From an uncultured Sulfitobacter sp. (GTDB lineage: Bacteria > Pseudomonadota > Alphaproteobacteria > Rhodobacterales > Rhodobacteraceae), in the NCBI GenBank assembly GCA_947501805.1, contig CANMXJ010000008.1:1-64000 (forward strand): a stretch of DNA of 64,000 nt, written 5' to 3'. Positions 18,464 to 27,464 of the stretch are shown piece by piece (the stretch's first letter is position 1; each line of letters begins with the position of its first letter). Position numbers and translations under genes: made by a program. Below the pieces are notes generated by a model. The model saw nothing but the letters and a program-made list of their open reading frames with translations. It did no database searches and was not told the origin of the DNA.

Positions 18464-19261
18464 ATGACAAAACTGAATCGCTCTGTTGAACGGAGCATGA
18501 AGATAATCGAAGTCGTTTCGGGTAGTGGCGTGACTTCACTTGCTTTTTTGGCGGACCAGACAGGTTTGCCCAAGGCAACTATTCTGAGAATTTGTGCCAC
18601 GCTGGTGAATCAACGATGGTTGACCCAAAGCCGAAGCGACAGCCGATACCGGATCGGACCCAGGTTTCCGCGTTTGGAATCCGAGCCCGATTCGGTCGAC
18701 GCAATCATCGAAGCTGGAAAACTGGAAATCGTCGCATTGACCAAGGACACCGGACTTGCTGTCGATCTCGCCGTGTCGATCGGAAACGGACGCGTTGAAA
18801 TCGTGGATACAACGCGGCACTTTGCCTTGCACGGAATTTTCCCCGATACCATCGGCTACCGCCCGTCACCGTTTCGCTCAGCGTTAGGAAGCGCTTTCCT
18901 TGCGGCGTTAGGTACAGACGAACGGACTTCATATGTCGCGAAACTGGCCGTAAACACGAGAGGCAGGGATCGCGAGGCCGCGTTGAACTTTCCGAACAGA
19001 TTACAGGACATTCGTATCAACGGATTTGCCGCCCGAGAGGAAGCGTATTGGGGCCGCGCAGTTGATTACGGCGGAACACCAAGTGCAATTGGTGTTGCGA
19101 TCCATGCGGACAATAAAGCCGTGGGGGCCATCAGCTTGGTCTGGCTTGCGGAAAAACAAACGGTTGCGTCAGTTGCCGCCGCCCATCTTGAACGCCTTAC
19201 CTTGGCTGCACACGCCATCGGCAGGCAACTGGGATCTGCTGACGGCCATAACGGGCAATAG
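18464..19261 (+). CDS. IclR family transcriptional regulator
   Basis: A 265-residue IclR-type protein with an N-terminal winged HTH (SLAFLADQTGLPKATILRIC, about residues 25-45) and a C-terminal ligand-sensing domain (about 85-255). I prefer ATG 18464 because AGGTGG at 18451-18456 is correctly spaced for it and abuts the alternative ATG at 18458. It is divergent from the TAXI-TRAP/sulfatase operon, which is its likely target. It converges with the CoA-transferase gene at 19300. IclR proteins often sense small acids from aromatic or sugar catabolism. Confidence 0.86.
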   Translation: MTKLNRSVERSMKIIEVVSGSGVTSLAFLADQTGLPKATILRICATLVNQRWLTQSRSDSRYRIGPRFPRLESEPDSVDAIIEAGKLEIVALTKDTGLAVDLAVSIGNGRVEIVDTTRHFALHGIFPDTIGYRPSPFRSALGSAFLAALGTDERTSYVAKLAVNTRGRDREAALNFPNRLQDIRINGFAAREEAYWGRAVDYGGTPSAIGVAIHADNKAVGAISLVWLAEKQTVASVAAAHLERLTLAAHAIGRQLGSADGHNGQ

Positions 19262-19299
19262 AGAAATGGTCTGTGTCAACCAGACGTTGCTTTTCGACG

Positions 19300-21231
19300 C
19301 TATGTCCCGTCAGAGCCAATATAGGACTGTGCCTGTGCGCTTGTCTCAAAGATGTGTGTGCGTGCGTCCGGGAAAACTTCGCCCAGCTTCATACGCATGA
19401 ACGCTGATCCGGAATAGCGAGAGACTGTTCGGTAATGGCGTGTGGTTAGATCGTTGACCATTTCCGCCCAACTACTTTCAAGCGCTTCGTCAATGCGGAA
19501 CCCGTCATAGTTCACGACAACATCAACGGGTTTTCCATGTGCGACACAAACCTCCGCCACGAGACGCCCTACAAGATCAATTTCCTCTTGGGTCCGAATG
19601 CGCAACTTTTCGAAATTGAGGAACAGCTGACCCATGCTTGGATCAAGCGCAATGCGGTCCGGCAAATCCAGATGCAAAAGGTCCGTGCGCAGTCCCATTT
19701 CACCGATCCGGAAAATGCGCGGGTCCATGAGGGCAACCTCATCCACAATCGGACGAACCTCCATCAGGTTCAGGATATCGCGTTCCAAATCGACACCGGG
19801 GGCGATTTCGATCAGGTGCAAACCCGTTGGTGTCAACTCGAACACGCAGCGTTCAGTCACATACAGAACCGGCTGACCCAGCCGCGCGGCCCGCTTGCCC
19901 GAGAAAGAAATCTGCTCAACATGTTCAAGGAATTTGCGGGATCGCCCCTCTTGCCGGATTTCGCACCCGTCTTCGTTGATATGCACATCCAGACCTTGGG
20001 CCGTGAACGTCCCCGCGAACACCACGGCACGGGCATTCTGGCTGATGTTGATGAAACCACCGGCACCTGCAAGCCGAGGCCCGAACCGGGACACATTCAC
20101 GTTGCCCGCCGCATCCGCTTGCGCAAGACCAAGGCACGTCATGTCGAGGCCGCCACCATCGTAGAAGTCAAACTGGTTGTTTTGCGGGATGACCGCATCG
20201 GTATTAACCGCTGCACCAAAGTCGAGGCCTGAGGCAGGTTGTCCACCAATCACACCGGGTTCAGCCGTCAAAGTCAAATGCTCCAACAGACCTTCCTCGG
20301 CAGCCACAGATGCAACCCCTTCCGGCATCCCGATGCCCAGATTAACGACACCATTCACCGGCAATTCAAATGCACACCGTCGCGCGATGACTTTGCGTGC
20401 ATCCAGCGGCATTGCGGGAATTTCACCCAAAGGCGGCCGAATGCGATTGGTAAAAGCTTGGCTAAACGCGGTGCTATACGTTTGGACATGATTTTCTGGC
20501 TTCGCGACGACGATGGCATCTACAAGGATACCTGGAATATGCACGTCCCGCGCGGGCAGCGACCCTGCACGCGCAACCCGTTCGACCTGCACAATCACCA
20601 CGCCGCCCGCATTATGCACGGCCATCGCCTGCGCTAGATTGTCGATGGTCAGCGCTTCGCGCTCCATCGTCACATTGCCCGCCTCATCAGCGGTGGTGCC
20701 ACGCAACAAAGCAACCGTCAGTTTTTGCGACGGATAGAACAGAACCTCTTCACCGCCGATATTCATCAATTCGACCTGAGGTTTGATTGAAATATCATTT
20801 ATCGCGCCGCCACCCTGACGCGGATCGACAAAAGTCTCCAAACCCACTTTGGATAACATTCCCGGCTTGCCAGCTGCGATGTCTCGATAAAGCTGGCTGA
20901 TCACGCCTTGTGGCAGGTTCCAGCCTTCGATCTTTCCCTCGGTGGCTAACTTTGCAACCTTGGGGATCAGCCCCCAATGGCCCCCAACAACTCGTTTCAG
21001 CAATCCTTCATGGCCCAGCCGGTTCAAACCGCGTTCCTTGCCATCTCCCTGCCCCGCGGCAAAGACCAAAGACAGATCGCGCGGATGCCCTGTTTCGATA
21101 AACCGCTCTTCAACGGCGGCCAACAACTCATCCGGTACACCGATACCGACAAAACCGGACGTTGTTATGCTATCGCCGTCCTTGATCAAGGCGGCGGCTT
21201 CGGCGGGGGAAACGACCTTGCTCGCTTTCAT
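19300..21231 (-). CDS. 3-oxoacid / acyl CoA-transferase, single chain with both subunits
   Basis: A 643-residue family I CoA-transferase in which the alpha and beta halves are fused. The N-terminal half has DGDSITTSGFVGIGVPDELL. The second half has VNLGIGMPEGVASVAAEEG and the active-site region TAEPGVIGGQPASG, with the predicted catalytic Glu at about E324. An extra C-terminal domain of about 130 residues (from FLNFEKLRIRT, with VDVVVNYDGF) extends it beyond the roughly 520 residues of SCOT or PCT. The start at 21231 is supported by an ATGA overlap with the preceding small ORF. Divergence from hmgA suggests it activates acetoacetate from homogentisate breakdown (inference). Propionate or acetate CoA-transfer is the alternative. 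Confidence 0.83.
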   Translation of the reverse strand: MKASKVVSPAEAAALIKDGDSITTSGFVGIGVPDELLAAVEERFIETGHPRDLSLVFAAGQGDGKERGLNRLGHEGLLKRVVGGHWGLIPKVAKLATEGKIEGWNLPQGVISQLYRDIAAGKPGMLSKVGLETFVDPRQGGGAINDISIKPQVELMNIGGEEVLFYPSQKLTVALLRGTTADEAGNVTMEREALTIDNLAQAMAVHNAGGVVIVQVERVARAGSLPARDVHIPGILVDAIVVAKPENHVQTYSTAFSQAFTNRIRPPLGEIPAMPLDARKVIARRCAFELPVNGVVNLGIGMPEGVASVAAEEGLLEHLTLTAEPGVIGGQPASGLDFGAAVNTDAVIPQNNQFDFYDGGGLDMTCLGLAQADAAGNVNVSRFGPRLAGAGGFINISQNARAVVFAGTFTAQGLDVHINEDGCEIRQEGRSRKFLEHVEQISFSGKRAARLGQPVLYVTERCVFELTPTGLHLIEIAPGVDLERDILNLMEVRPIVDEVALMDPRIFRIGEMGLRTDLLHLDLPDRIALDPSMGQLFLNFEKLRIRTQEEIDLVGRLVAEVCVAHGKPVDVVVNYDGFRIDEALESSWAEMVNDLTTRHYRTVSRYSGSAFMRMKLGEVFPDARTHIFETSAQAQSYIGSDGT

Positions 21232-21557
21232 GTCACTGTCCATTCACTATCTATCGGCAGAGAAATCCCTGTGATGTTTTCTGCTGCATTCAAGTAACGG
21301 AACTGTATGACACCTGTGGGCCGTCCAACGGTGACGGATTTGCTGCTCCACCGCACTGCCAAGCATGCATCGCGCATAACCACTTCCTCGGTTATGGCGC
21401 ACGATTTGGCCGAGTCGGGCAATTGCACCTTACCCAACGGCGTCAAAGCATACCCCGTACAGATCGCGGTACGGGTATCCTCAGCGTCGGTCAGTCCAAG
21501 TCCGATGCCAGACATTGAGTCGGTGATAACAACCGTTTCGCCAGTTATATCCGTCAT
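21228..21557 (-). CDS. Small ORF, possibly a C-terminal PrpF-like remnant
   Basis: A 109-residue ORF of uncertain identity. It has its own ribosome site (GAGGAAAA before the ATG at 21557), and its stop overlaps the CoA-transferase start as ATGA. This suggests it is translated. Its C-terminal part, VTVGRPTGVIQ followed by SEWTVT, recalls the C-terminal end of PrpF-type 2-methylaconitate isomerases (RxGHPSG and GEWTVTKAIMSRSAR). PrpF proteins are about 390 residues, so it would be a remnant. The resemblance is weak and the N-terminal half matches nothing I recognise. Confidence 0.45.
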   Translation of the reverse strand: MTDITGETVVITDSMSGIGLGLTDAEDTRTAICTGYALTPLGKVQLPDSAKSCAITEEVVMRDACLAVRWSSKSVTVGRPTGVIQFRYLNAAENITGISLPIDSEWTVT

Positions 21558-21594
21558 GTTATTTTCCTCGGTGCTGTCTTATTTCCGGGTTGTG

Positions 21595-22113
21595 TCAACG
21601 CGGCTGACTTGCATCATTTGGCAACGCAGTTGGCCTTTCGCTGTCCATCTGTGGGCGGCGTGTGGCGTTGGGCAGCATATCCAATACGTCATGCAGCCGC
21701 TCCATCAGGTTATGCAATTGGTGCCGCTCCGCATCTGAAAACGCACTGACAAGAGCCGCCTCAAATGCCAAGGCCTCTGGAACAATCCCATGAAACAGAT
21801 CCAGTCCTGCATCGGTGACTTCGATTTCAACCAGCCGATGATCCTTGTCGCAGGTGGTTTTTGCCAGAAGACCTGCTTTTTCCAGCTTGGCAACTGCGCG
21901 GCTGACGCTTGGTTTTTCAAGATAGACACTGTCGTGGATTTCGCGAACGGACATCTTTTCGCGGCGTGCGACATGTACCAAGACGCGCCACTCAGGCGTC
22001 GAGAGTCCATATTCCTCACCATAGACTTTTGAGAGCATCTTGGTAATGCGCGACGACAGCACAGACAGCTTGTAAGGCAGGAACTCCGACAGATTGAAAT
22101 CGTTTGCAGTCAT
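21595..22113 (-). CDS. MarR family regulator of the homogentisate region (HmgR-like)
   Basis: A 172-residue MarR protein with HTH segment MSVREIHDSVYLEKPSVSRA and wing CDKDHRLVEIEVTDAG. I chose ATG 22113; the in-frame GTG at 22125 sits almost on the AAAGG site. It is divergent from hmgA and heads a minus-strand operon with a small ORF and a CoA-transferase. Two copies of a 22-bp operator-like sequence lie between its start and hmgA. The likely role is repression of both operons until an aromatic ligand such as homogentisate or its acyl-CoA appears (inference). Confidence 0.83.
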   Translation of the reverse strand: MTANDFNLSEFLPYKLSVLSSRITKMLSKVYGEEYGLSTPEWRVLVHVARREKMSVREIHDSVYLEKPSVSRAVAKLEKAGLLAKTTCDKDHRLVEIEVTDAGLDLFHGIVPEALAFEAALVSAFSDAERHQLHNLMERLHDVLDMLPNATRRPQMDSERPTALPNDASQPR

Positions 22114-22135
22114 AGGATCGCACACCTTTGATTTC

Positions 22136-22204
22136 GTTGCATATGAAATGATCTTGACTCATCATCCCACAAAATGATAATCGTTGCAAGTGAAACGATT
22201 TTGA
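22136..22204. promoter_or_regulatory. Duplicated operator-like repeat between marR and hmgA
   Basis: Two direct copies of a 22-bp sequence lie 47 bp apart: GTTGCATATGAAATGATCTTGA at 22136 and GTTGCAAGTGAAACGATTTTGA at 22183, 18 of 22 matching. Each sits in an imperfect palindrome: ATTTC/GAAAT for the first, and AATCGTT (22180-22186) with AACGATT (22194-22200) for the second. The dyads of about 20 bp placed between divergent genes suit a MarR dimer. The assignment to the adjacent MarR is inference. Confidence 0.6.
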
Positions 22205-22280
22205 GAAGCTGGCCTTGGTGAGTTCGAACAAGCCCTGAAATACTTTGGTGCCAACCACTTCAAACGTAAGGAGACGTGCA

Positions 22281-23630
22281 ATGAAAGACGCAGATATCAG
22301 CCCAATGGTGCAAGCTAATGGCACCACAACCACGCCCGGCTATATGCCCGGTTTCGGCAATGATTTTGAGACCGAGGCTTTGCCCGGTGCCCTGCCCCAA
22401 GGCATGAACAGCCCGCAGAAGTGTAACTATGGTCTTTATGGCGAACAGCTGTCCGGCACGGCGTTTACCGATGTACACCCCGAACGGACCTGGTGCTACC
22501 GCATCCGTCCCTCGGTAAAGCACAGCCACCGTTATGAAAAAATCGACCTGCCGCATTTCCGCTCTGCCCCTGACATTCACCCTGATGTGACGTCACTGGG
22601 CCAGTACCGCTGGGATCCGATCCCGCATTCCGATGAGCCGCTGACCTGGCTGACAGGCATGCGCACCATGACAACGGCAGGCGATGTGACAACCCAGGTG
22701 GGCATGGCCAGCCACGTCTATCTGGTCACTGAATCCATGAAGGACGAATACTTCTTCTCTGCCGACAGCGAGATGCTGGTGGTGCCACAGGAGGGCCGCC
22801 TGCGCTTTGCCACCGAGCTGGGAATCATTGATCTTGAGCCCAAGGAAATCGCCATTATTCCGCGCGGCCTTGTCTACCGTGTTGAAGTGCTTGACGGACC
22901 TGCGCGTGGCTTTGTCTGCGAAAACTATGGTCAGAAGTTCGAACTGCCGGGCCGTGGCCCGATTGGCGCGAACTGCATGGCGAATCCGCGTGACTTCAAA
23001 GCGCCGGTTGCCGCTTATGAAGACCGCGAAGTTGAATCGACTGTCACCGTCAAATGGTGTGGCCAGTTCCACGAAACCAAAATCGGGCAAAGCCCGCTGG
23101 ACGTGGTCGCATGGCACGGCAATTACGCGCCTTACAAATACGACCTGCGCAACTATTGCCCCGTTGGTGCGATCCTGTTTGATCACCCCGACCCCTCCAT
23201 CTTTACCGTGCTGACCGCGCCGTCCGGTCAGCCGGGCACGGCCAACATCGACTTTGTTCTGTTCCGCGAACGCTGGATGGTCATGGAAGATACCTTCCGC
23301 CCGCCATGGTATCACAAGAACATCATGTCCGAGATGATGGGCAATATTTACGGCGAATATGACGCCAAACCGCAGGGTTTTGTCCCCGGTGGTGTCAGCC
23401 TGCACAACATGATGCTGCCGCATGGCCCCGACCGCGAAGCCTTTGAAAAAGCGTCCAACGCCAACCTCGGGCCCGACAAGTTGGAAAACACCATGTCCTT
23501 CATGTTCGAAACCCGCTTCCCGCAGCAGCTCACCCAATTTGCGGGTAAGGAAGCACCGTTGCAGGACAATTACATCGACTGCTGGGCGGACATGGAAAAG
23601 AAGTTCGACGGCACGCCGGGTAAGAAGTAA
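22281..23630 (+). CDS. hmgA: Homogentisate 1,2-dioxygenase
   Basis: A 449-residue ring-cleavage dioxygenase that opens homogentisate to maleylacetoacetate, in tyrosine/phenylalanine or 4-hydroxyphenylacetate degradation. The N-terminus [19 protein letters not shown] and the block [16 protein letters not shown] are diagnostic. The C-terminal part has [19 protein letters not shown] and the iron-region segment [18 protein letters not shown] 22281 follows AAGGAGACGTGCA. It is the first gene of an operon with fahA and a pirin. No maleylacetoacetate isomerase or 4-hydroxyphenylpyruvate dioxygenase is in the window. Confidence 0.96.
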   Translation: MKDADISPMVQANGTTTTPGYMPGFGNDFETEALPGALPQGMNSPQKCNYGLYGEQLSGTAFTDVHPERTWCYRIRPSVKHSHRYEKIDLPHFRSAPDIHPDVTSLGQYRWDPIPHSDEPLTWLTGMRTMTTAGDVTTQVGMASHVYLVTESMKDEYFFSADSEMLVVPQEGRLRFATELGIIDLEPKEIAIIPRGLVYRVEVLDGPARGFVCENYGQKFELPGRGPIGANCMANPRDFKAPVAAYEDREVESTVTVKWCGQFHETKIGQSPLDVVAWHGNYAPYKYDLRNYCPVGAILFDHPDPSIFTVLTAPSGQPGTANIDFVLFRERWMVMEDTFRPPWYHKNIMSEMMGNIYGEYDAKPQGFVPGGVSLHNMMLPHGPDREAFEKASNANLGPDKLENTMSFMFETRFPQQLTQFAGKEAPLQDNYIDCWADMEKKFDGTPGKK

Positions 23631-23650
23631 CTGAAAAAAAGACTTAACAG

Positions 23651-23674
23651 CGCGCCTCCGTAACAGGGGGCGCG
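23651..23674 (+). terminator. Hairpin between hmgA and fahA
   Basis: CGCGCCTCC, a six-base loop, then GGGGGCGCG: a 9-bp stem with one T-G pair, followed by TTTGC. It lies 20 bp past the hmgA stop. The T-run is short, so partial termination or mRNA protection is as likely as full termination, and fahA may still be co-transcribed. Confidence 0.55.
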
Positions 23675-23728
23675 TTTGCAAAACTGGTCGCGCTTTGATC
23701 CGGCCAGACAGATATCAAAGGACACCTT

Positions 23729-24979
23729 ATGACACAGCTTCTCCGCTCTTGGGTCGATAGTGCCAATTCGGCCGACACAGACTTTCCGCTCAACAACCTG
23801 CCTTACGGTGCGTTTCACGTCGCGGGCGGTGACCTGCACGCAGGCGTTGCCATTGGCGATTACATTCTCGACGTGACAGCGCTGGAACAAGCCGGCCTGC
23901 TGGACCTGCCGGCACAAAACGTCTTTGCCCGTGGCACATGGAATGATTTCATGGCCCTTGGCGCCGATGTCTGGAAGAGCTTCCGCGCTCACCTTACCGC
24001 TGCTTTGGGTGAAGGCGCCGCACAGCAATCCGACCTCGAAGGCCATCTGGTTGCCATGGGCAGTGCCACGCTTGAGATGCCGTTCTCCGTGACCGAGTTC
24101 ACCGACTTTTATGCAGGCCGCCACCATGCGTTCAACGTCGGTTCTCTGTTCCGCGATCCGGCCAATGCCCTGCCGCCCAACTGGCTGCACATCCCCATCG
24201 GCTATAACGGCCGCGCGTCCTCCGTTGTGGTCAGCGGCACCGATATCACCCGTCCCAACGGTCAGCTGAAAGCGCCCGATGCGGAGATGCCGGTGTTTGA
24301 GGCGTCGAAGCGGTTTGATCTGGAACTTGAGATGGGTGCCATTGTCGGCAAACCCTCCAAGGGCCGCGTTTCCGTACAGGAAGCGGACGACATGATCTTT
24401 GGCTATGTCCTGCTGAACGACTGGTCTGCCCGCGACATTCAGGCGTGGGAATATGCGCCGCTTGGCCCGTTTCAGGCCAAGGCGACAGCCACCACAATCA
24501 GCCCGTGGATTGTGACCAAAGAGGCACTTGAACCTTTCCGCGCCTCCACACCACCACGCGAAAAGGAACTGCTGCCCTACCTCGCAGAACCGGGCCCGAT
24601 GCTTTATGACATCGACCTCGAAGTCGGCCTTGCCCCCGAAGGGAAATCCGAAACCATCCTGTCGCGCACCAACTACAACGTGATGTACTATTCCGCAGCC
24701 CAGCAGCTGACCCACCACACCACCAGCGGTTGCCCGATGCGGGTGGGTGACCTGCTCGGCTCTGGCACAATTTCCGGTCCTGAAAAGGAAAACCGTGGCA
24801 GTCTGCTGGAACTCAGCTGGGGCGGCAAGGAACCCCTGACGCTGGATACAGGTGAGAGCCGCACCTTCCTTGAGGACGGCGACACGCTGACCCTGCGCGG
24901 TGCAGCAAAAGGTGACGGCTACCGGATCGGCTTTGGCGATTGCGCAGGCACATTGCGCCCTGCCCCTGCTCTGGACTAA
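23729..24979 (+). CDS. fahA: Fumarylacetoacetase
   Basis: A 416-residue long-form fumarylacetoacetase, which splits fumarylacetoacetate into fumarate and acetoacetate as the last step of homogentisate catabolism. Diagnostic stretches are NNLPYGAFHV near the N-terminus, DFYAGRHHAFNVGSLFR with the active-site His, the metal-binding region FDLELEMGAIVGKPS and the later Asp in VLLNDWSARDIQAWEY. CTHHTTSGCP-type residues (THHTTSGCPMRVGDLLGSGT) follow. AAAGGA lies just upstream of the ATG. The acetoacetate product links it to the CoA-transferase at 19300. Confidence 0.95.
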   Translation: MTQLLRSWVDSANSADTDFPLNNLPYGAFHVAGGDLHAGVAIGDYILDVTALEQAGLLDLPAQNVFARGTWNDFMALGADVWKSFRAHLTAALGEGAAQQSDLEGHLVAMGSATLEMPFSVTEFTDFYAGRHHAFNVGSLFRDPANALPPNWLHIPIGYNGRASSVVVSGTDITRPNGQLKAPDAEMPVFEASKRFDLELEMGAIVGKPSKGRVSVQEADDMIFGYVLLNDWSARDIQAWEYAPLGPFQAKATATTISPWIVTKEALEPFRASTPPREKELLPYLAEPGPMLYDIDLEVGLAPEGKSETILSRTNYNVMYYSAAQQLTHHTTSGCPMRVGDLLGSGTISGPEKENRGSLLELSWGGKEPLTLDTGESRTFLEDGDTLTLRGAAKGDGYRIGFGDCAGTLRPAPALD

Positions 24980-24986
24980 GCGCCCC

Positions 24987-25021
24987 GATCGTCGCAGAGT
25001 AGCAATACATCTGCGACGATC
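24987..25021. other. Perfect 12-bp inverted repeat between fahA and the pirin gene
   Basis: GATCGTCGCAGA, an 11-base spacer, then TCTGCGACGATC: a perfect 12-bp stem in the 63-bp gap. No T-run follows on either strand. It could act as a processing or attenuation hairpin, or as a DNA operator. Confidence 0.65.
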
Positions 25022-25042
25022 ACCCTTTGTCAGGAGGCCCAA

Positions 25043-26008
25043 ATGAGCTGGAACCCCACCCAAAATCCGGAATGCCCCGAAGCGGGCAGCGATAGCATCG
25101 AAACATTGATCATTCCCCGCGCCCGCGACCTTGGCGGTTTCGAGGTGCGCCGCGCCTTGCCGTCCCCTGACCGCCAGATGGTCGGCCCCTTCATCTTTTT
25201 TGACCAGATGGGCCCGGCGGAATTCATCAATGAGGGCGGCATTGACGTGCGCCCGCACCCGCACATCGGCCTTGGTACGGTCACATACCTTTACGACGGC
25301 GAGTTCGAACACCGCGACAGCATCGGCACGAACCAGATGATCTATCCCGGTGAGGTGAACTGGATGACCGCGGGCCGTGGCGTCACCCATTCCGAACGCA
25401 CCAGTGCCGAGACCCGCGCAGGACGCAGCAAGCTGTTCGGCATCCAGACATGGATTGCCCTGCCCGAAGACCGCGAGGAAATGGAACCGGATTTCGAGCA
25501 TCACAAGGAAGCGGCCCTGCCGGTTATCACCGACACAGGCACCACGGCCCGCCTGATCCTTGGCACGGCTTATGGCGAAACTAGCCCCGTCACCATGCAA
25601 TCCGAAACCTTCTATCTTGATGTAGTGCTGGAGGCTGGCGCGTCTTTTCCGCTGCCCGACAATCACGAGGATCGCGGGATCTATGTGACCCAAGGCAGTG
25701 TCGAGATTGCGGGGGATGTGTTCGAGGAAGGCCGTATGATGGTCTTTCGTCCCGGCGATAAATTGAGCGTGAAGGCCGGCCCGCAAGGGGCGCGGTTGAT
25801 GGCGCTTGGCGGGGCGACCCTGAACGAGAAACGCTATATCTGGTGGAACTTTGTGTCCTCTTCCAAAGACCGGATCGAACAGGCCAAGGAAGATTGGAAT
25901 GCAGCGGATTGGGCAAATGGCCCGTTCAAACTGCCCCCCGGCGATGATAGCGAATTCATCGAGATTGACGCAGCCATGAACCGCACGAAACCGAAGGAAT
26001 GGCCCTGA
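25043..26008 (+). CDS. Pirin family protein (long form)
   Basis: A 321-residue bicupin of the pirin family. The pirin signature is present: FIFFDQMGPAEF, VRPHPHIGLGTVTYLYDGEFEHRDS with the metal-binding His and Glu, then GRGVTHSERT. The C-terminal cupin follows from about residue 190. CAGGAGG precedes the ATG at 25043. It is the third gene after hmgA and fahA. Pirins are iron cupins, some with quercetinase activity; here it may protect against quinoid products of homogentisate, which is inference. Confidence 0.87.
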   Translation: MSWNPTQNPECPEAGSDSIETLIIPRARDLGGFEVRRALPSPDRQMVGPFIFFDQMGPAEFINEGGIDVRPHPHIGLGTVTYLYDGEFEHRDSIGTNQMIYPGEVNWMTAGRGVTHSERTSAETRAGRSKLFGIQTWIALPEDREEMEPDFEHHKEAALPVITDTGTTARLILGTAYGETSPVTMQSETFYLDVVLEAGASFPLPDNHEDRGIYVTQGSVEIAGDVFEEGRMMVFRPGDKLSVKAGPQGARLMALGGATLNEKRYIWWNFVSSSKDRIEQAKEDWNAADWANGPFKLPPGDDSEFIEIDAAMNRTKPKEWP

Positions 26009-26014
26009 CATGGT

Positions 26015-26044
26015 AAAGCCCGCCTTTGATTTAAGACGGGCTTT
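26015..26044. terminator. Bidirectional terminator between convergent pirin genes
   Basis: AAAGCCCG and CGGGCTTT form an 8-bp stem with additional internal CTT/AAG pairing. Flanking A-rich sequence on the left and T-rich sequence on the right make it usable from both strands. It separates the plus-strand hmg operon from the minus-strand doxX operon. Confidence 0.75.
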
Positions 26045-26064
26045 GGTTTGTCGTTGGTTGAAGT

Positions 26065-26805
26065 TTAATCAACCAGATCGAAGAACAGGAACTCTGCGTC
26101 TTGTCCGTCTGTAAACGTCAAGGCCCCGCTGCCTTCGATGGCCAGCCCGTCGCCTTTTGACAAGACGACACCATTCACATTCAGCGCCCCGCTTGCGACC
26201 TGCACCCAGCCTTTGCGACCAGCGGCAAGGTCTGTGGTAATCGTCTGATCGCCGCGCAAGGTCGCGGCATAGACACTGGCATCAGCCTGCGTGGTCATGG
26301 ACCCGTCACGCCCGTCACGGGAAAGAAACAGTTTCAGTTTGCCGTCTTTGTCGGCGGGCGTCAGGTCAATCGTGTCATAGGCCGGATTGGTGTCCTGCAC
26401 TTCGGGCAGCAACCAGACCTGCAAGAACCGCATCTGGTCGGTTTTCGACGGGTTGAATTCGGAATGGGTGACACCCGCACCGGCGCTCATGTATTGCACC
26501 CCGCCCGCCGCAACGACAGATCCGTTGCCCATGCTATCGCGGTGTTCAAGCGCGCCCTCCATCACGTAGGAGAAAATTTCCGCGTTCTGGTGCGGATGCG
26601 CCCCGAAGCCCTGACCGCCATCAACAAGGTCGTCATTGATCACCCGCAGGTTGCCAAAGCCCATGTGGGCGGGATCGTAATAATTGCCAAAGCTGAAACT
26701 ATGCGCCGATTTGAGCCAGCCAAAGTCAGCCTTGCCGCGCTCATCCGCAGGGCGGCGGGTGAGGCGCAGCGTATCTTGTTTTGTAATATTTTCATGCAGT
26801 GTCAT
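26065..26805 (-). CDS. Pirin family protein (short form)
   Basis: A 246-residue pirin, clearly different from the 321-residue pirin across the terminator. It shows FSFGNYYDPAHMGFGNLRV, the metal site FGAHPHQNAEIFSYVMEGALEHRDS and GAGVTHSEFNPS. It is the last gene of the operon doxX, FMN reductase, pirin, which is divergent from a LysR regulator. This gene set is commonly found together and linked to quinone or redox stress. The function here is not proven. Confidence 0.87.
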   Translation of the reverse strand: MTLHENITKQDTLRLTRRPADERGKADFGWLKSAHSFSFGNYYDPAHMGFGNLRVINDDLVDGGQGFGAHPHQNAEIFSYVMEGALEHRDSMGNGSVVAAGGVQYMSAGAGVTHSEFNPSKTDQMRFLQVWLLPEVQDTNPAYDTIDLTPADKDGKLKLFLSRDGRDGSMTTQADASVYAATLRGDQTITTDLAAGRKGWVQVASGALNVNGVVLSKGDGLAIEGSGALTFTDGQDAEFLFFDLVD

Positions 26806-26846
26806 GTGATCATTCCTTTTAAAAACGCATTCCTAGAGCCTGAATG

Positions 26847-27428
26847 TCAGGCTTGGCGGGTCAGTGCGCGTGTTGTCTCGACCAGTTGGCTTACGGTTGT
26901 GTCCAACAATTGCTTATGCGGCTCAGAGACCAGCGCACCACTTTCGTCAAACGCGGTAACTCCGTTTGATACGGCGACCTGACTTGGCACAACGGCCACC
27001 CCGATGTTGCCTAGCATCATCCGCAAGGGAACAAGCCCGCGCAGTCCGCCCAACGCGCCGGGAGCCACGGAACCAAGTGCAGCGACCTTGCCGTTGAACG
27101 CCCAAAGGCCTGGCTCGTTTTCTGTATGCGGACGAGAGATCCAGTCCAGTGCGTTCTTCAACAAAGCAGAAATCGAACTGTTGTATTCCGGCGACGCGAT
27201 AAAGAACCCGTTATGCTCTACGAACAACTGCTTTAGCCGTTTGGCATTTTCAGGCAGGCCTGTGTCGGCCTCAAGATCGCCATTGTAGATCGGCATGTCA
27301 AAATCTGCGAGGTCGATCAGAGTGACTTCCGCACCAGCCTCTTTTGCGGTGCGCGCGGCAAGGGACGCGAGCTGTTTGTTGGTGGAGGCTTTGCGTGCGC
27401 TTCCGGCGAACATAAGAAGATTGGTCAT
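26847..27428 (-). CDS. NADPH-dependent FMN reductase family protein
   Basis: A 193-residue flavodoxin-fold reductase. The phosphate-binding loop LMFAGSARKASTNKQLASL is at the N-terminus and the flavin-ring motif SPEYNSSISALLKNALDW is near residue 80. Relatives reduce quinones, chromate or azo dyes with NAD(P)H. It lies between doxX and the short pirin gene in one operon, so quinone reduction is the most likely role. Confidence 0.87.
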   Translation of the reverse strand: MTNLLMFAGSARKASTNKQLASLAARTAKEAGAEVTLIDLADFDMPIYNGDLEADTGLPENAKRLKQLFVEHNGFFIASPEYNSSISALLKNALDWISRPHTENEPGLWAFNGKVAALGSVAPGALGGLRGLVPLRMMLGNIGVAVVPSQVAVSNGVTAFDESGALVSEPHKQLLDTTVSQLVETTRALTRQA

Positions 27429-27464
27429 TGTCTTTGCTTTCTTATTTGTCAGCGTATTTTCAAT

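Noticed and set aside
23570-26011. An 813-codon open frame on the minus strand opposite fahA and the pirin gene.
   Set aside because: The plus strand encodes clear fumarylacetoacetase and pirin proteins. The antisense frame has low-complexity, Arg/Gly/His-rich content and no domain; it is a codon-bias shadow.
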